Positions 13,336 to 25,200 of a DNA stretch of 64,000 nt are shown piece after piece. Under the pieces are notes generated by a model, which searched no databases, was not told the DNA's origin, and saw nothing but the letters and a program-made list of their open reading frames with translations. The translations under genes were made by a program, and so were the position numbers. Location: contig NC_088916.1 in NCBI RefSeq assembly GCF_963576675.1, positions 84,585,501-84,649,500 of the forward strand. The letters run 5' to 3'. This DNA comes from Euphorbia lathyris. Taxonomy: Eukaryota; Streptophyta; Magnoliopsida; Malpighiales; Euphorbiaceae. The stretch's first letter is position 1. Each line of letters opens with the position of its first letter.

Positions 13336-16300
13336 TAAATAGACCAAAGGAACGGCGAGTTAGATTCGTATTCATCCAACTGTAAATGTCACCCTGAAAG
13401 AAAATTTTATTCATCCTCCACCCAAAGTAATTACTACCTAATAACCTTTGCGAAAGAACAATCCCTGAGCACGCACATGGGTAACCGTTTCCCTCTCAAC
13501 ATGGCACTAAATGCTTGGACGCGAGTATCCTGGAAAGGTTTGATTCAAAGAGACGGGTATCCATTCCGAAGAGCTTGTTCTCCTTCCCCTATGGTCTTGA
13601 TCCTTTCCCTAGGTACTGCTCCACGGTACCAGATGTGAGTGAAGGGCTTTGCTCTAGGTCTATCTGCCCCAGATAAAAGAGATGTATAGTATGCCTCACT
13701 CGGTCAATGATGAAAAAAAATCTATAAATAAGATAGTCACACATGGTAATACCCTATCTGAAGGGTTCTCGATAAGACCATAGAGTAGTAGCCAAACCAA
13801 CTGACATAGCTAGATCATCCTCAAAAGAAGAGACTTCCTTTCGCTCTCAAGTGAAAGTATCAAATCAAGGAGCCTTCAACGGCGAATCGCGTGCGAAAAT
13901 TGTTTCATTTTCATTTCATAAAAAAGGATTGTGTTGGTGTTCAGTCACCTACCGTCTCGATTGACAAAGAAGCAAGGGTGGTCGTAGATTAGATCAAGCT
14001 CGTACAGTTGAGCAAGCTTTCTCGTTCCAAGCTAGGCATAAGGCAATGAAATAGGATCAGGATCTATCAGGATCAATGGGAACTACTCCAACTGTAGCAG
14101 GGGTAATGCCTTCCAGAGCTCCTAGGCTTAGAGGGGGCCTCCTATTCCTACTATATGTAGGGCACTCACTAACTTTCTAGTAGGATTAAACTAAGTAAGT
14201 CATAGCTCTACTAAGAAAACGTTATTTGTTTTTTAGGGATGGAACTATCTGGCTATATGTCTGCGGCTTCTAAAGACTTTTTTTGAAGAAAAAGAGATCG
14301 GGAAAAGAGCTGCAGGAAAGCCAAAACAAAAGGAAAGCATACAAAAAAAGGAATCCACTAATCCCCGTCATCCCAAGCACTCTATTCCGTCCAATAACCA
14401 GAGAAAAGGGGTCCCAGCATAAGGAGCCACTCCTCCCCCTAACCTATATAGTGTAGCCTATGCGCAGCAAGCCGGAACTGGCTAGCTTTCCAATCGCAGG
14501 CTTACTTGCTTTCCTTCCCCAGCTTTGAGTCTAATTTTGGGGTTCAAGAATAGGGGAAGATTTAATCTATTGCCTAATCGCTCGTAACAATCCTTGCAGA
14601 TCCCTTCTGTCGTCTTCGTTCGAATCGGTCGTCTATGATCGTGCCAAAGGGCGGAGTTGAAAGTCCTTTGACCGGCTCTGCCTTTAGCCCCAACGGGCGC
14701 TAGCTTCCGGTTCGAGAATTGATAGAGGCCCTAATTCCCGGACTGACTTCAGGAAAGAAAGTTATTACCTACCAAAGGCAAAGAGTTGCCTTCTCTACAG
14801 CACCAAGCCTACCCTTATTTGCCTTTCCCTTTCTAGCTTCAACTCCTTGAAAGACGGGTGCCAAGAAGATAGGATCCAATAGACACGAAGACAGACTTTC
14901 CTGCTTTCCGAATAGATAGGAATTAAGGAGTCAAAAACCAACTCTGCTAGGCCAGGGAAAAGGAGTTGCCCACTTTCCGAAGTAACGAGTAGTCGAAGTC
15001 AAGTAAGGTGAGTTCCCTCGGTTCGGTAAAGAATCTTCTTCCCTTGTCTCAGAAGCATCCCTATCTGGTTGCTTCCGTTGAGGTGGTAACCTCTCTGCCC
15101 TATATCCTTCAGGAAAGTCAGTCAAATCCGCTTGTAAAGCATCTCCTGATTCAGATTCTATTGAGGAGTGAACAGAATCTACTTAGTTAGCTACTTTCTT
15201 TGTGCCATCCGATCTTCTAAAAGAAGGAGCCTTCACTACGCTAATCGTCTTGCCTCTAGCTTCTCGGGACTGGAAGGTTTAGTCCGCTAAGTCCTCTCCC
15301 ACTCTTTAAACTGATAGTCAGGGGAATGACATCTCTTAGCCCTATCCCAAAGCTAAGTCTTTATCCTTGGGCAGTTTGAAAGACCTATTCGTTCGGTCTA
15401 GCCTCTGTAAACTAGAGGCATCCGTTTAGCTTCCTTCGCTTCGGGAAGTTTCCACCCGCTACTACTATCCCGCTTCTTCGGTGGAGTATTCTGGTTTGCC
15501 TCCCAATGGCTTGACCGGGTCTCTGTGTTCTGCCAACAGGACCTTTGTTCGTTAGCTGCACCGGGCGAAACTGCTTATACCACTCACTAGCCATTAGAGG
15601 CTAATTTCGTTCCGCAGGCAGATCCTTTGGTTCTCTCTTTGAGTGGAGATCAGATCAATAGCAATATGGAAATCCATGACTTAGCCACTTTATAAGAATG
15701 CTTTGATTCTTCTATTAGCGACTAAGATAAAAAGGGCATACGGACCGTACTCGATTGATGAGCCAGCCCTCTACACTATGGATTGTTATTCCCCCCGCCC
15801 TATAGAATGAATAAGGGAAAGGCAGTAGTGGAGTAACGGGGGATCCCTATGATCCCGAAACGAAAGGATCCACCTCTTCTTTGTTGGTACTTTATTATAG
15901 CTTATATCTCACATTGAGTTGTGGAGAAATCAAGGGTTTTACTCTCTAGCCCTGCAGCTCTTGAAGAGGAAAGCATATGACGTACTGTCACCTCCCATTC
16001 TCTGATGACTCTCAAAGGAAAAAAGGGGTAACCCCGGAAAAGAGTTCAATTCCATTAGTTCAGTTACAGACCGATAGTATCTCTGCCAACTCCTATTCTC
16101 TAGGCCGATGAAGCAAGAGGATCTCATCTCATCTACTGACTCAACGACAGGAGAGGAAGAAAGCTTAGTAGAGTGCTTGCCTGCCAGTGATAGTAATGCC
16201 TTCCAGTTTGTCTTTCACTATGTCAGTCAGTCATCCCCTTTCTTTTTGTGCGTAAAGCATTTCTTTTATTCCGTAAAAAGAGACTTTTTTTGGGATATAC

Positions 16301-17295
16301 TTTAGCCCGTAGGGCGTAATGCTACGAATAAGTTGTTTGGTAAGCTTTTCTCTTCTTTATATATAGAAAGTAAAAGTAGCCTCAGTCACTCTCTCCAAAA
16401 CTCAAGCGAAAGAAGCTCCCATCCCCACTCTGCTGTAAAGAGACAAGTCTGTTGACGATCCCCAGATCGATATTGATGAAACTGCCGAGACTGTTAGAAG
16501 GAGCGCAACATGGCGAGAGAGGTCAAGCCTTGGTCTTTTTGTCATCAAAATTCCATTATCCTTTCTCTACGCAACCCAGGGCTTTCACTCACCCGAACGG
16601 ATTCGAACCTTCATTGCCTTTCCTCGGCTCACTTCCCTTAAAGTGGGGAATCCAGTGAAAGGAAAGGAAAGAAGAGTCAAGGGACTAAGATCAGCCTATT
16701 GCTACTTTCGGTGATAAAGAAAGAGTTATTGGCTTTATTCCCCTTCGAACTTCACTCTCTGGCATCACAGCCTATTTCGACAACGTGCCAAGCTCTTAAG
16801 GAATCGCCTTTCTTTTCTCTAGCCTTTCGGTTTTCGCTCCTACTTCGTAAGGAAGTTTAGTCCCTTCTTCCTTTGCTACTTGCTAGCTTCTTCGGTTTAC
16901 CTTGTGACTACGGTGCTAATGCTTGCTTGATTAAGAAGAAACTCCGATTCCTATGAGTCCTCCTGCCCACTCTTCAATCTTGTCTTTAAAAATAATAGGA
17001 AAACAAACCTCTTTTTTCATAAAATTTCTTTTTGAAAGAATAGACTATAAACCATTTAGTAAGGTGCGGAGCGGAAGCCCGGGAGAGGAATTAGATCCGC
17101 ATGCATAGCCCATCTTGGTTTGAACACTTTCCGGGGATAATGCCATCAGTAGGTGTTGGAACATGAGTGAGTTGCTCCAACTTAGAGTGGAAACCGAAAG
17201 CAGCCTGCGCTCGCTCGCTGAACACAAGCTCTGAAATCTGATTGGAACACATCAATGCTCCTAAATGAAAGAAAAGGACTACTTTCTTACAGCTC
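13336..17295. other. non-coding DNA
   Basis: No gene was recognised over about 4 kb. Open frames are at most about 68 codons and overlap on opposite strands. The text near 16,597 (GGATTCGAACC) resembles a T-arm on the minus strand, but no matching acceptor or D-arm was found. Confidence 0.5.
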
Positions 17296-17377
17296 ACTCG
17301 CGAGTCAGAATCGAACTGACATCCTTCCTATCCAGCTATAGAAAGGGCGGGCGGCTTAACCATTAGCCGATCGCAAG
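17296..17377 (-). tRNA. tRNA-like sequence with abnormal anticodon arm
   Basis: On the minus strand an 82-nt sequence forms three good tRNA arms. The acceptor CTTGCGA pairs with TCGCGAG (one G-T pair). The D-arm is GGCT-AATGGTTA-AGCC. The T-arm is GTCAG-TTCGATT-CTGAC. The middle 32 bases do not form a standard 5-bp anticodon arm. They fold instead into a long hairpin, CCTTTCTAT-AGCTGG-ATAGGAAGG, so no anticodon can be read. It could be a decayed or transferred tRNA, or a t-element guiding RNA processing. No standard plant mitochondrial or plastid tRNA that I know matches it. Confidence 0.45.
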
Positions 17378-20300
17378 CAGGTTATCTCTCCCTTCCTTCC
17401 TAATCCTAAATAGCGTAAAGAAAGAGAGAGAATCGAATTGGGCAGCCCGCCTTGCCTTTCGGCTCAGATATTCCGCCCTAGCTGCAGCTAGAAGCGAAGC
17501 CCTCTTCGATTTACGAAGCGCGGTTATCTCTATCAGTGGACGGTGCCCTACATCTTCCTGTCCTACTTATCCCGCTTCTCCTATTAGCAGTAGGTCTACG
17601 AAAGCAAGCGTAAGAGTGGATCTATCCTCAACGCAAGGGGAATTGCTTCCTTTTGAATCGGAATAAATCAGGTGAATTCGGCGATCTCTCTATGGAACTC
17701 CTTTCTCACTTCTACTTAGGAAAAGAGGCCAGGTTCGGTACATGCCTTCCAAGTCTATTCGATAGGAGCAGCTTGCATTCAATGCCATTATTGGATTAAC
17801 TGTCCATGTCCGATTCTGTGCTTAAGGTTGCTCGGGCTTCCTGCTTGCTTAGATTGAGAAAAAGGGGAAACTACCTAATCCAATAAGATAAGAAAGATCA
17901 GTTAGTCAAGGAATCCAGAGAGTGAGGTTTAAGCCACTAGTAATGCTTTCCTCCATTCTAGTGGGAATCTTAATCATTACTCTAACTGTCTTTGAGCTTG
18001 GATGCCGCAACTAGGGTAGTTGGTTAGCTAGTGTCATTTGCCTTCTGCTTCTTTCGAGATGCATTCTTCACTGACCTTTTTCTCATTTAAATAAGGCTCT
18101 TGCCCCATTTTGCTAGAACCAGGCATACTTCTTGATATTTTTCGTAACGAACTCTTACCCTCGACTTTTCAGCAACTCTTCCCTCCCGTTGAAGTTCCTT
18201 CGGAGATAGAGGATAGTGACCGGTGGCACTACCGAGCGACTATGTAGTATCGGAATCCAGGTTGGAAACGCCTACCGACTTTCATAGCCAATGCGCCGCC
18301 TTCTTGTACTGAGAGATCCTGAACCGTATGTCAAGAAAGAGGCTAGGGGCCCTCCCGTATCTTGCTGCTTTCTTTCAGTCCTACCACCGCCTTGCCTTGA
18401 TAGGTCCGTGTGACCTTCCGCTTATGGGATGTAGCAGAAAGGGGTGTAAGAAAACTTGCAGAGAGAAGTGCAATACCAACAAGAGCAAAACCGCTTTTAT
18501 CAAGAGGACTATGACAGATAAACATATCGTAAAAGCTACGGACTCAGGATGATAGCTGGAGATATAGCTCAGAACTTTGCAATATTAAAGGGAGAGCTTG
18601 TGATTTCGGATTCCACTGGGGCCAGGCCAATCTGTCAGGATATCTGGATGAGCTTATCAGTGAGCTAGAAAGAACGGTTATTGTATTGGGTTAGCGGAAG
18701 ATCTCAGCATCAGCTAGAATAGATGGTGACGGATATCAAATAATGGATAGTCAAGACGATTCACCACCAGATGACTTGCAGCAAGGGACATATCCATCCC
18801 GATTATAACAGTGGGCCTCGCCCATCTACTACTCGACCTTCAGTAACTACAATTAGCAGGGACTGGGGATCCAATCTAAATTCAATAGTTTACTGACTTA
18901 CTTGAGTCATCTAAGAGGTAAGGCTCCACCGACCGACCCTAACTCTCATTCTAAAGAATTCTGGAGCTAAAGGAATTCCTAGCCCCATTTAGTAGAGATC
19001 ACCTGATCTTCTTTCTTCTACAAGCAGTTCCGAATCTTCCTGTTCCGGCCGGGGTCAGTTGAAGGAAAACCAAGTCAAAGAAAGAAGTTGTTAACTACGC
19101 TATGAGATTCTTTCGGTCTCTATCTAACAATAAAGGGCTTACTTTTACGGTTTTGGTAAAAAGAATGGGAAGATAGAATATCTGTGATCCGTTCTTTCGG
19201 GATAGACTGGATCTCTTGGTCCGAATCCTTATTCGTATCTTTCCACACTTGAAGAATGCTTATGCCGTAACCAGCCCCTCCTATTATATATGTATATGAT
19301 ATTATTATATCATATATAAGATATCATATATAAGAGAAAATGTAGTGGTCGGGACAAGATCAAACGCTCTTTCGTCCTTCACACTCCCTATTTCCCTACT
19401 TCTTCCTATCCTCGAGACTTCTCCCGGATCGACACTTTCTTGCTGGCTTAGCTTGCTTTCACTCCTAACCTAACTTAAGGCTTCTTAAGCCTAAGCGATG
19501 TCTTTAATCCCCAATTGAAAGCAGAATTACAGAAGAAGCATATGAGAGAGAATCAGTCTAAACATCTTAGAGCTAACTGACCAATGTAGCGTATATTAAA
19601 CTTAGTAAAGTCACTCACCCGTAAACCATCATGAGACATGGGAACGGAAAGCGCAATAGCAGCCCATAAGCTTTACTAAACTAATAGGATAGGGTAGGGT
19701 AGTAACTAAACAAATAGGATAGGTAAATACAAAGAAATAGGATAGGGATAGACCTGATCCCTTAGAGCTCTCTTTTTCTCCAGAAGATCCTGTAAATCTC
19801 TTTAGACTGTACAACTCTTTATCTCGGAAAATACCTCTCCAATAGCGGTAAGCTCTTTACCTAAAAGAAAGAAACTGTAAGCAAGGAATTCCGCCTAGTC
19901 AAGCTGCACGCAATCAACAAAACAAAAGAAAAACCTCTCGAGGAACACAAACCCAATCAGGTCTTTCGTTTCTATTTGTAAATTCAACAAAGTAGGATCT
20001 TCGGCAAGCAATAAGGGATGGGTCACGCTTATGATTATCCATGGGAACTCAAATTAGATTTCGATCATGATCTGCAATTTAATCTTTTAGGATTTCGATG
20101 AAAATGGAGCTAGCTTTCTTATCCTCCGCTCGCGGTGTCGTTTAATAACTCTTTATATCCTGCTACTCATCAAGGAAGACCCGTTCTAGATCTTGATTTG
20201 CTTCCGTATGTAATAGGACCTCCCTTAAGTTGTTATTAGCTTAGTTCAAAAATTCTGGATCCTGAGGCATTGAACTCCTGGCTGCATGGGAGATCTTAAA

Positions 20301-23300
20301 GCCTGGTTTGTCCAACGAATTCTGGTCTTTGCTCATTCCATGAGATAAGATAAAAAAATTTGTCTGATTGACTTCATCAGGAGATCCCTATCCTATGGTA
20401 TGTATCTATCCTGTCCTTTCTTTTCGCTTAAAGGCAAAGCGCTTAGCCTTTAGACCTACTTACTCTTCATTACAGCCCATCTTTATACAACCCCGAGAAT
20501 TCTTTTGATGCTGGTATCGTATAGTGGATCATTGCCGTATTTAGGAGTTCTCCTCTAACTATCAATTGCATAAGATAATCAAAGTTCACAGAAGGTTAGA
20601 AAGTGAGAGCGAGGCTAGCGGCAATCTCCTTCAAAAGACAAAGTCGATTAAAGAAAAAGACCAATGATAGATTTCTAGCCTTCCCATTTCCTTGAAAAGG
20701 GGCCCGCATTGCTTCACCCTACACTGGTTGAGGAATCCGACCCCTTTCTTTTGTTCATTATTGACCGAAGTAAGGACCGGGCTTAGATGTCCACACCGAC
20801 CTTGAGCAGCACCTTCATTCTTTCCTTTTATAGCTAGATCCAAAGAAAGAGAAAAAAGGGGAATTCATTCGCCTATTGCTCAACTGCTTCACTGGTCCTT
20901 CTTCCTTTGACTGTGTCGTAGCAAAGAGACCACTCCCATCAAAGCCTTCCCCGGTTAGAGCAAAGACCTTTCTTTCTCCATAAGTCTCTTCTGTGACTGA
21001 TACACATGCACGGAACACTACCTATATTGAAAAAGCAGCTTAGATAGAGCTTTCGAAGGGTTAAGCTAGGCTCCTCAGGCAAGTAGTCCCTTGATCCGGT
21101 GGTGGGCTTGGAAGGGGCTTAGAACCGCTTTCTGAATTGCGAAAGAGTAACCTTTCCACCATCCCCTATTCTAGCCTCGGCTTTAGCTCATTCTCTTTTC
21201 GATGAAGCTTTGTTAATTCCGATACTTCTTATGAAAGCAGCTAATTGAAGACTCACATTTCAGAGTCAATAGCTTCATAATATTGTATATTGAAGATGGG
21301 GGAGGCAACCATCAGACTGGTTTATCTAACCTTCTAGTTCCGGGGGTAACCCATTACACCTCCTTCTTGATTCCCCTGCGGGGCTAACAACCTAACCCAA
21401 TGCCGATAGTGGTGTATAGAGTCAGCAACTCTATTTATCAATAAGATAGATTGGCCTGTTATGAGGAAGAAAGGTTACTCTCCTGAAGAGAAAATATTCA
21501 TCATTGGCTCGCCCTATAGATTAAGGGGAAGCGCATATAGTTAGTTTACGGAATGAGGCGTTTAGCTAGGGAGCTAACATCTTAGGTGGTTCATTCCACG
21601 ATTCAAGCATCCAAACCCACCCACGCTTCACTCTGTTCCCACCGGTCGTTAATACGTATATAAGAAGAATCTCATTTGGTTGGATTGATTGACTTTATTC
21701 ATTCATTGTGAACTTCTCTCGAACCGCTCCAAACGCACAACATATAGTTGCTTTCTGTCCCTTCTTTCCTGCATCTCCTTACTAGGAACTGTACCTTTCA
21801 GAAGAGGATTTGCAAGCTAAAGCTAAGGAAGTGCCCCCCTAATCCTGATCCCGAGAGGGGAGGTGAAATGCCTCACACACCCAGATGTTACATACGCTTT
21901 AACTAGAATAAGACAGTCACCAGGTGAAATTACCGCCCCTACTTACTTGCGCTGGTAGATTTTATACCAGGCTGGCTGTCTTGATGGCAACGAATACCGG
22001 TGACTTCTTAGCATTAACTCAACTCTGTGAGAGGCAAACACAGCTGCACTAACGGACCGATCTTTCTATCCGAAGGAATTTTCAGGGAGTACTCTATTAG
22101 GAGCTAGTGGTTAGAAATAGGGAGATAGACCTTCTGCCCTTTCCTTTCACACTCTAAGGGTTGAACTAGAAAGTAAGAGTTAGGAATTCTAGTCCTTTAA
22201 CTTTCACTCAGCTAATAGAATATATCGACTCTTAGGCTAACAGCTAGGAGTTCGCTGTTATTCACTTAGAGCTAGAAGTAAGCAAGGTAAGGATAGCTAA
22301 AGTTGGGCTCTCTCTTCTCTGCTTATGAGCTAATGAGTTAAGGAGTTATAGGAAAGCCAGTCAAACCAGTACCGATAGCCAGCTAGTAATAGATCAAATA
22401 CTTTATTACCGCCTTAGAGCCGGTAGTTATTAGTAGCTTGCTTCCTAGGGTTAGCTGCTAGTAGCTAGGAGTTAAGAGATAGGAGCTAGAGGATAGAGCA
22501 AGTAGTTAGTAGGCTAAATCCACTAATTCCCCTGGTGAGTAAGAAAGTGGAGAACCCTATAGCCCTGAAAAGGAAGTAAGGTGCTAAACAGAACAGGGGT
22601 TTTTGACATCTCTTGGCAACTTTAGCAAGGTTAAAGATTTGGACTCCCAGGTGTTATAGCAATAGATGATAAGTTGACTTTCGAGAGGGTAGAAGTAAGC
22701 TAAGTGATGACGAACCGTATACCCTCGTTCTAGTGCGAAATTCTTACCCAAGAGGAGAGTTAGTCCATCCTGTCATGCAGGGCGGGCTATGAGCTATTGA
22801 TCCGAAGCAACTTCTCTTTATATGCTAAATTATAACATATGGTAAGCTAAATTATAACATATGCTAAATTATAACCCGGCTCTCCCAGAATAAGAATTTG
22901 CTGCTTTTGACTCATCAGCAGCTATTGTTTCATCTGCTATTGTTACCGAAGATGTTGAAATAAAGTCGGAGGTAAGCCAACAAGCCAGATTCGCTTTCTA
23001 GAAAGCCAGCCACAGATGAAGTTCCCGGACCAGAAGCAAAGCAGCTTCGATTGAAGAAGAAGTTTCATCTGACTCTGCTGTCACTGGTAATTAGTCCGAT
23101 CTTCCAGAATGATCTACAGCAAGTAGAGATACGCCACCCGAAGCAAGTCTTGAGGACGAGTGCGAAGCACGAAAAATAAGTCCCAAGATCCCTGAATCAG
23201 AATAAGCAGTTGTTTCCGAATCCGCTCTCTCACTAGCCAAACAGTCTAACTTCCTTTTTTTTATCCACAATCGCCTTTGTCCCTCTCCAACCAGTCTATC

Positions 23301-25050
23301 TCTTTCAGAACCTCTTGCTTTCTAGAAATATCATAAGATAAGAAAAAAGGAAAAAATTCCACGATCATTCTATTCTCGAAGCCATCCCGCCGTTCCTTCG
23401 ATGTTAATCTTTGCCAGTTACTCTCTTCGTATGGTACACCAAGGCGGATCAATATCATGAAAAAGCGGAATGACGAAAGTGGTAACTCAAATCTACGGGC
23501 GAAAGGGAAAGCCTAAAGCAGCATATGAACCTAAGTACTTGAGATCCAATTGAAAATAATAAATAAAATCAATATAAGAGTGTGCAAGCAGCAAAGGGAG
23601 GCTCACAGAAAACCGGGGAGCACTTGTGCTTGGATCTGAATCGGAACAACTAAAATGAATCGAGATCATAAAAAGAGAGAAATGGCGCCTCTTTACCCTT
23701 TTGGCTTTCCAGAGATTGTCTTCTTTTGGTGGTCTGCTGCTACTAATGAGGATCCTTTTGAGTTAGTTGCAGTAGCCTTGGAAGGAGTTTGAGGTTGAGA
23801 AGACTGGGTTTGACTACCTTTAGGTGTGTTCTTGTGAGGAGGCCGAGTGGGACAGTCTCGAATTCAATTCCCCATCTTCTTTCAGTAACAGGAATTAGAT
23901 GAGCCAGAAAAAGGTCTATAAGAAAAAATCCTTACTAATGAAGTTCATTGTAATTTAACAGTTCCAAGTTAAGTTTCTGAAGAGATTTGTTCTGCAACAG
24001 CACTATACTATACAGTGTAGGCAAGGGGCTCTCCATCTCTAGAAAGATTGTGTCCAGGATCTAAGCCTTGCTTCTTCTCTGTTTTCTGCGCGCTAGGCTT
24101 GAACCCTATTGTGGTTAAACAAAAGAGGCAGTCCCCTTCTTTCTTTCTATTCGTTACGTTAGTATTTTCCTTAGTCCTTTCTTTGCGCTTTCGCTTATCT
24201 TTCTTTTCGTTAGTCTAGGTAACTTCTTTAGCGTGTACTCTATCTTTCCGTTGGTGAACAAGTCTCATTCGGCCTAAATCAGCATTGAAACCCTTTTTTT
24301 CCATGGGCATAGAATGCTTTTTGACTTACGAGTGCTCTGAAAGAGGTTCATCAACTACGGACAAGAAAGACGCATTACCTCACCCGAAATTGGCAATGAG
24401 CACTCCTGTCCCGAAACTTAGATGAGGGACTGTGCTTAAAGGGGTATGCTGCTTGCCATGGCTTTCGTTCCGCTGCTCTGGGGAAGTTTGACTTTAGTAC
24501 TCAATAGTACTCAATTTGAGACTGAATAGACTACTTGGCGGTAGTAGGCCCAGGTCCTTGGCTGGTAGTCTTCGCCGACATCTCCTCTTGAAAGTGTGAT
24601 ATGTATTTTCAATCGTAACCACAAGTAGAAGAAGCACTTCCTATCAGAAGCACGAGTTTAACGGCTTACTAAAGTAGCCTGATGGTGAGCGGAACTAAGG
24701 TCCACCGGAGACCTCAATCACAAGAGGCATAACGAACGGCATACCTCAAATTATCGAAAGTCAATAAACCATTATAGCCTTGTCGGATAAGTTAAGTGGG
24801 CCTCTCTCGACCGAAAACTTTCAAACTAAAGCCGTTCTCGTCAAAACCAGTGTCAGCAATTCCTGTAAGCCATAAAGCGATGGGTATGAACTTCTTTGAC
24901 ACAAAGATATCCGTGCTTAAATCGCTAGCTGGACAGCGAACTCTTTCATTGCTAGCTTATTTCCGTAAACCCCTCTTTTCGTTAGTCTTTGCCATAGTCT
25001 TTGCGTTAGTCCTTTAGCTTATCTTTCTAGAATAGAAAGATTTTCCTTAG
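17378..25050. other. long non-coding stretch with local repeats
   Basis: No gene was recognised over 7.7 kb. Local structure includes two AT-rich units of ATATCATATATAAG near 19,307-19,334, a degenerate AATAGGATAGG array at 19,680-19,755, TAG-rich text with repeated AGCTAGGAG at 22,230-22,500, and an 18-bp AT repeat at 22,824. Pyrimidine-rich text at 24,130-24,250 recurs in altered form at 24,960-25,030 and 29,230-29,460. Confidence 0.5.
22824..22876 (+). repeat. AT-rich 17-18 bp repeat, 3 units
   Basis: GCTAAATTATAACATATG occurs at 22,824 and 22,846 (separated by GTAA), and as a partial third unit at 22,863 ending in ATAACCC. Confidence 0.85.
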
Positions 25051-25200
25051 AAGTTCTCTTTTCTTAATATCATAAGATATCTGATTCGCAAAAATAAGAG
25101 ATTTTCATCGAAAAAAGACGGCTTTTAGCAACTTTTTCATCTAAAAGAAAATATTTTAGAGCATTCTTTGGCTGTGATTCACCTAGATTGGTCAGCAAGG
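25051..25200 (+). repeat. dispersed 140-150 bp repeat, copy 3
   Basis: Third copy of the repeat at 641-790 and 1,085-1,220, about 24 kb away and in the same orientation. It keeps AGATTTTCATCGAAAAAA, GGCTTTTAGCAACTTTTT and the end GGTCAGCAAGG. Confidence 0.85.

Noticed and set aside
16590..16650. Minus-strand T-arm-like GGTTCGAATCC
   Set aside because: The flanking stem does not pair and no acceptor partner was found.
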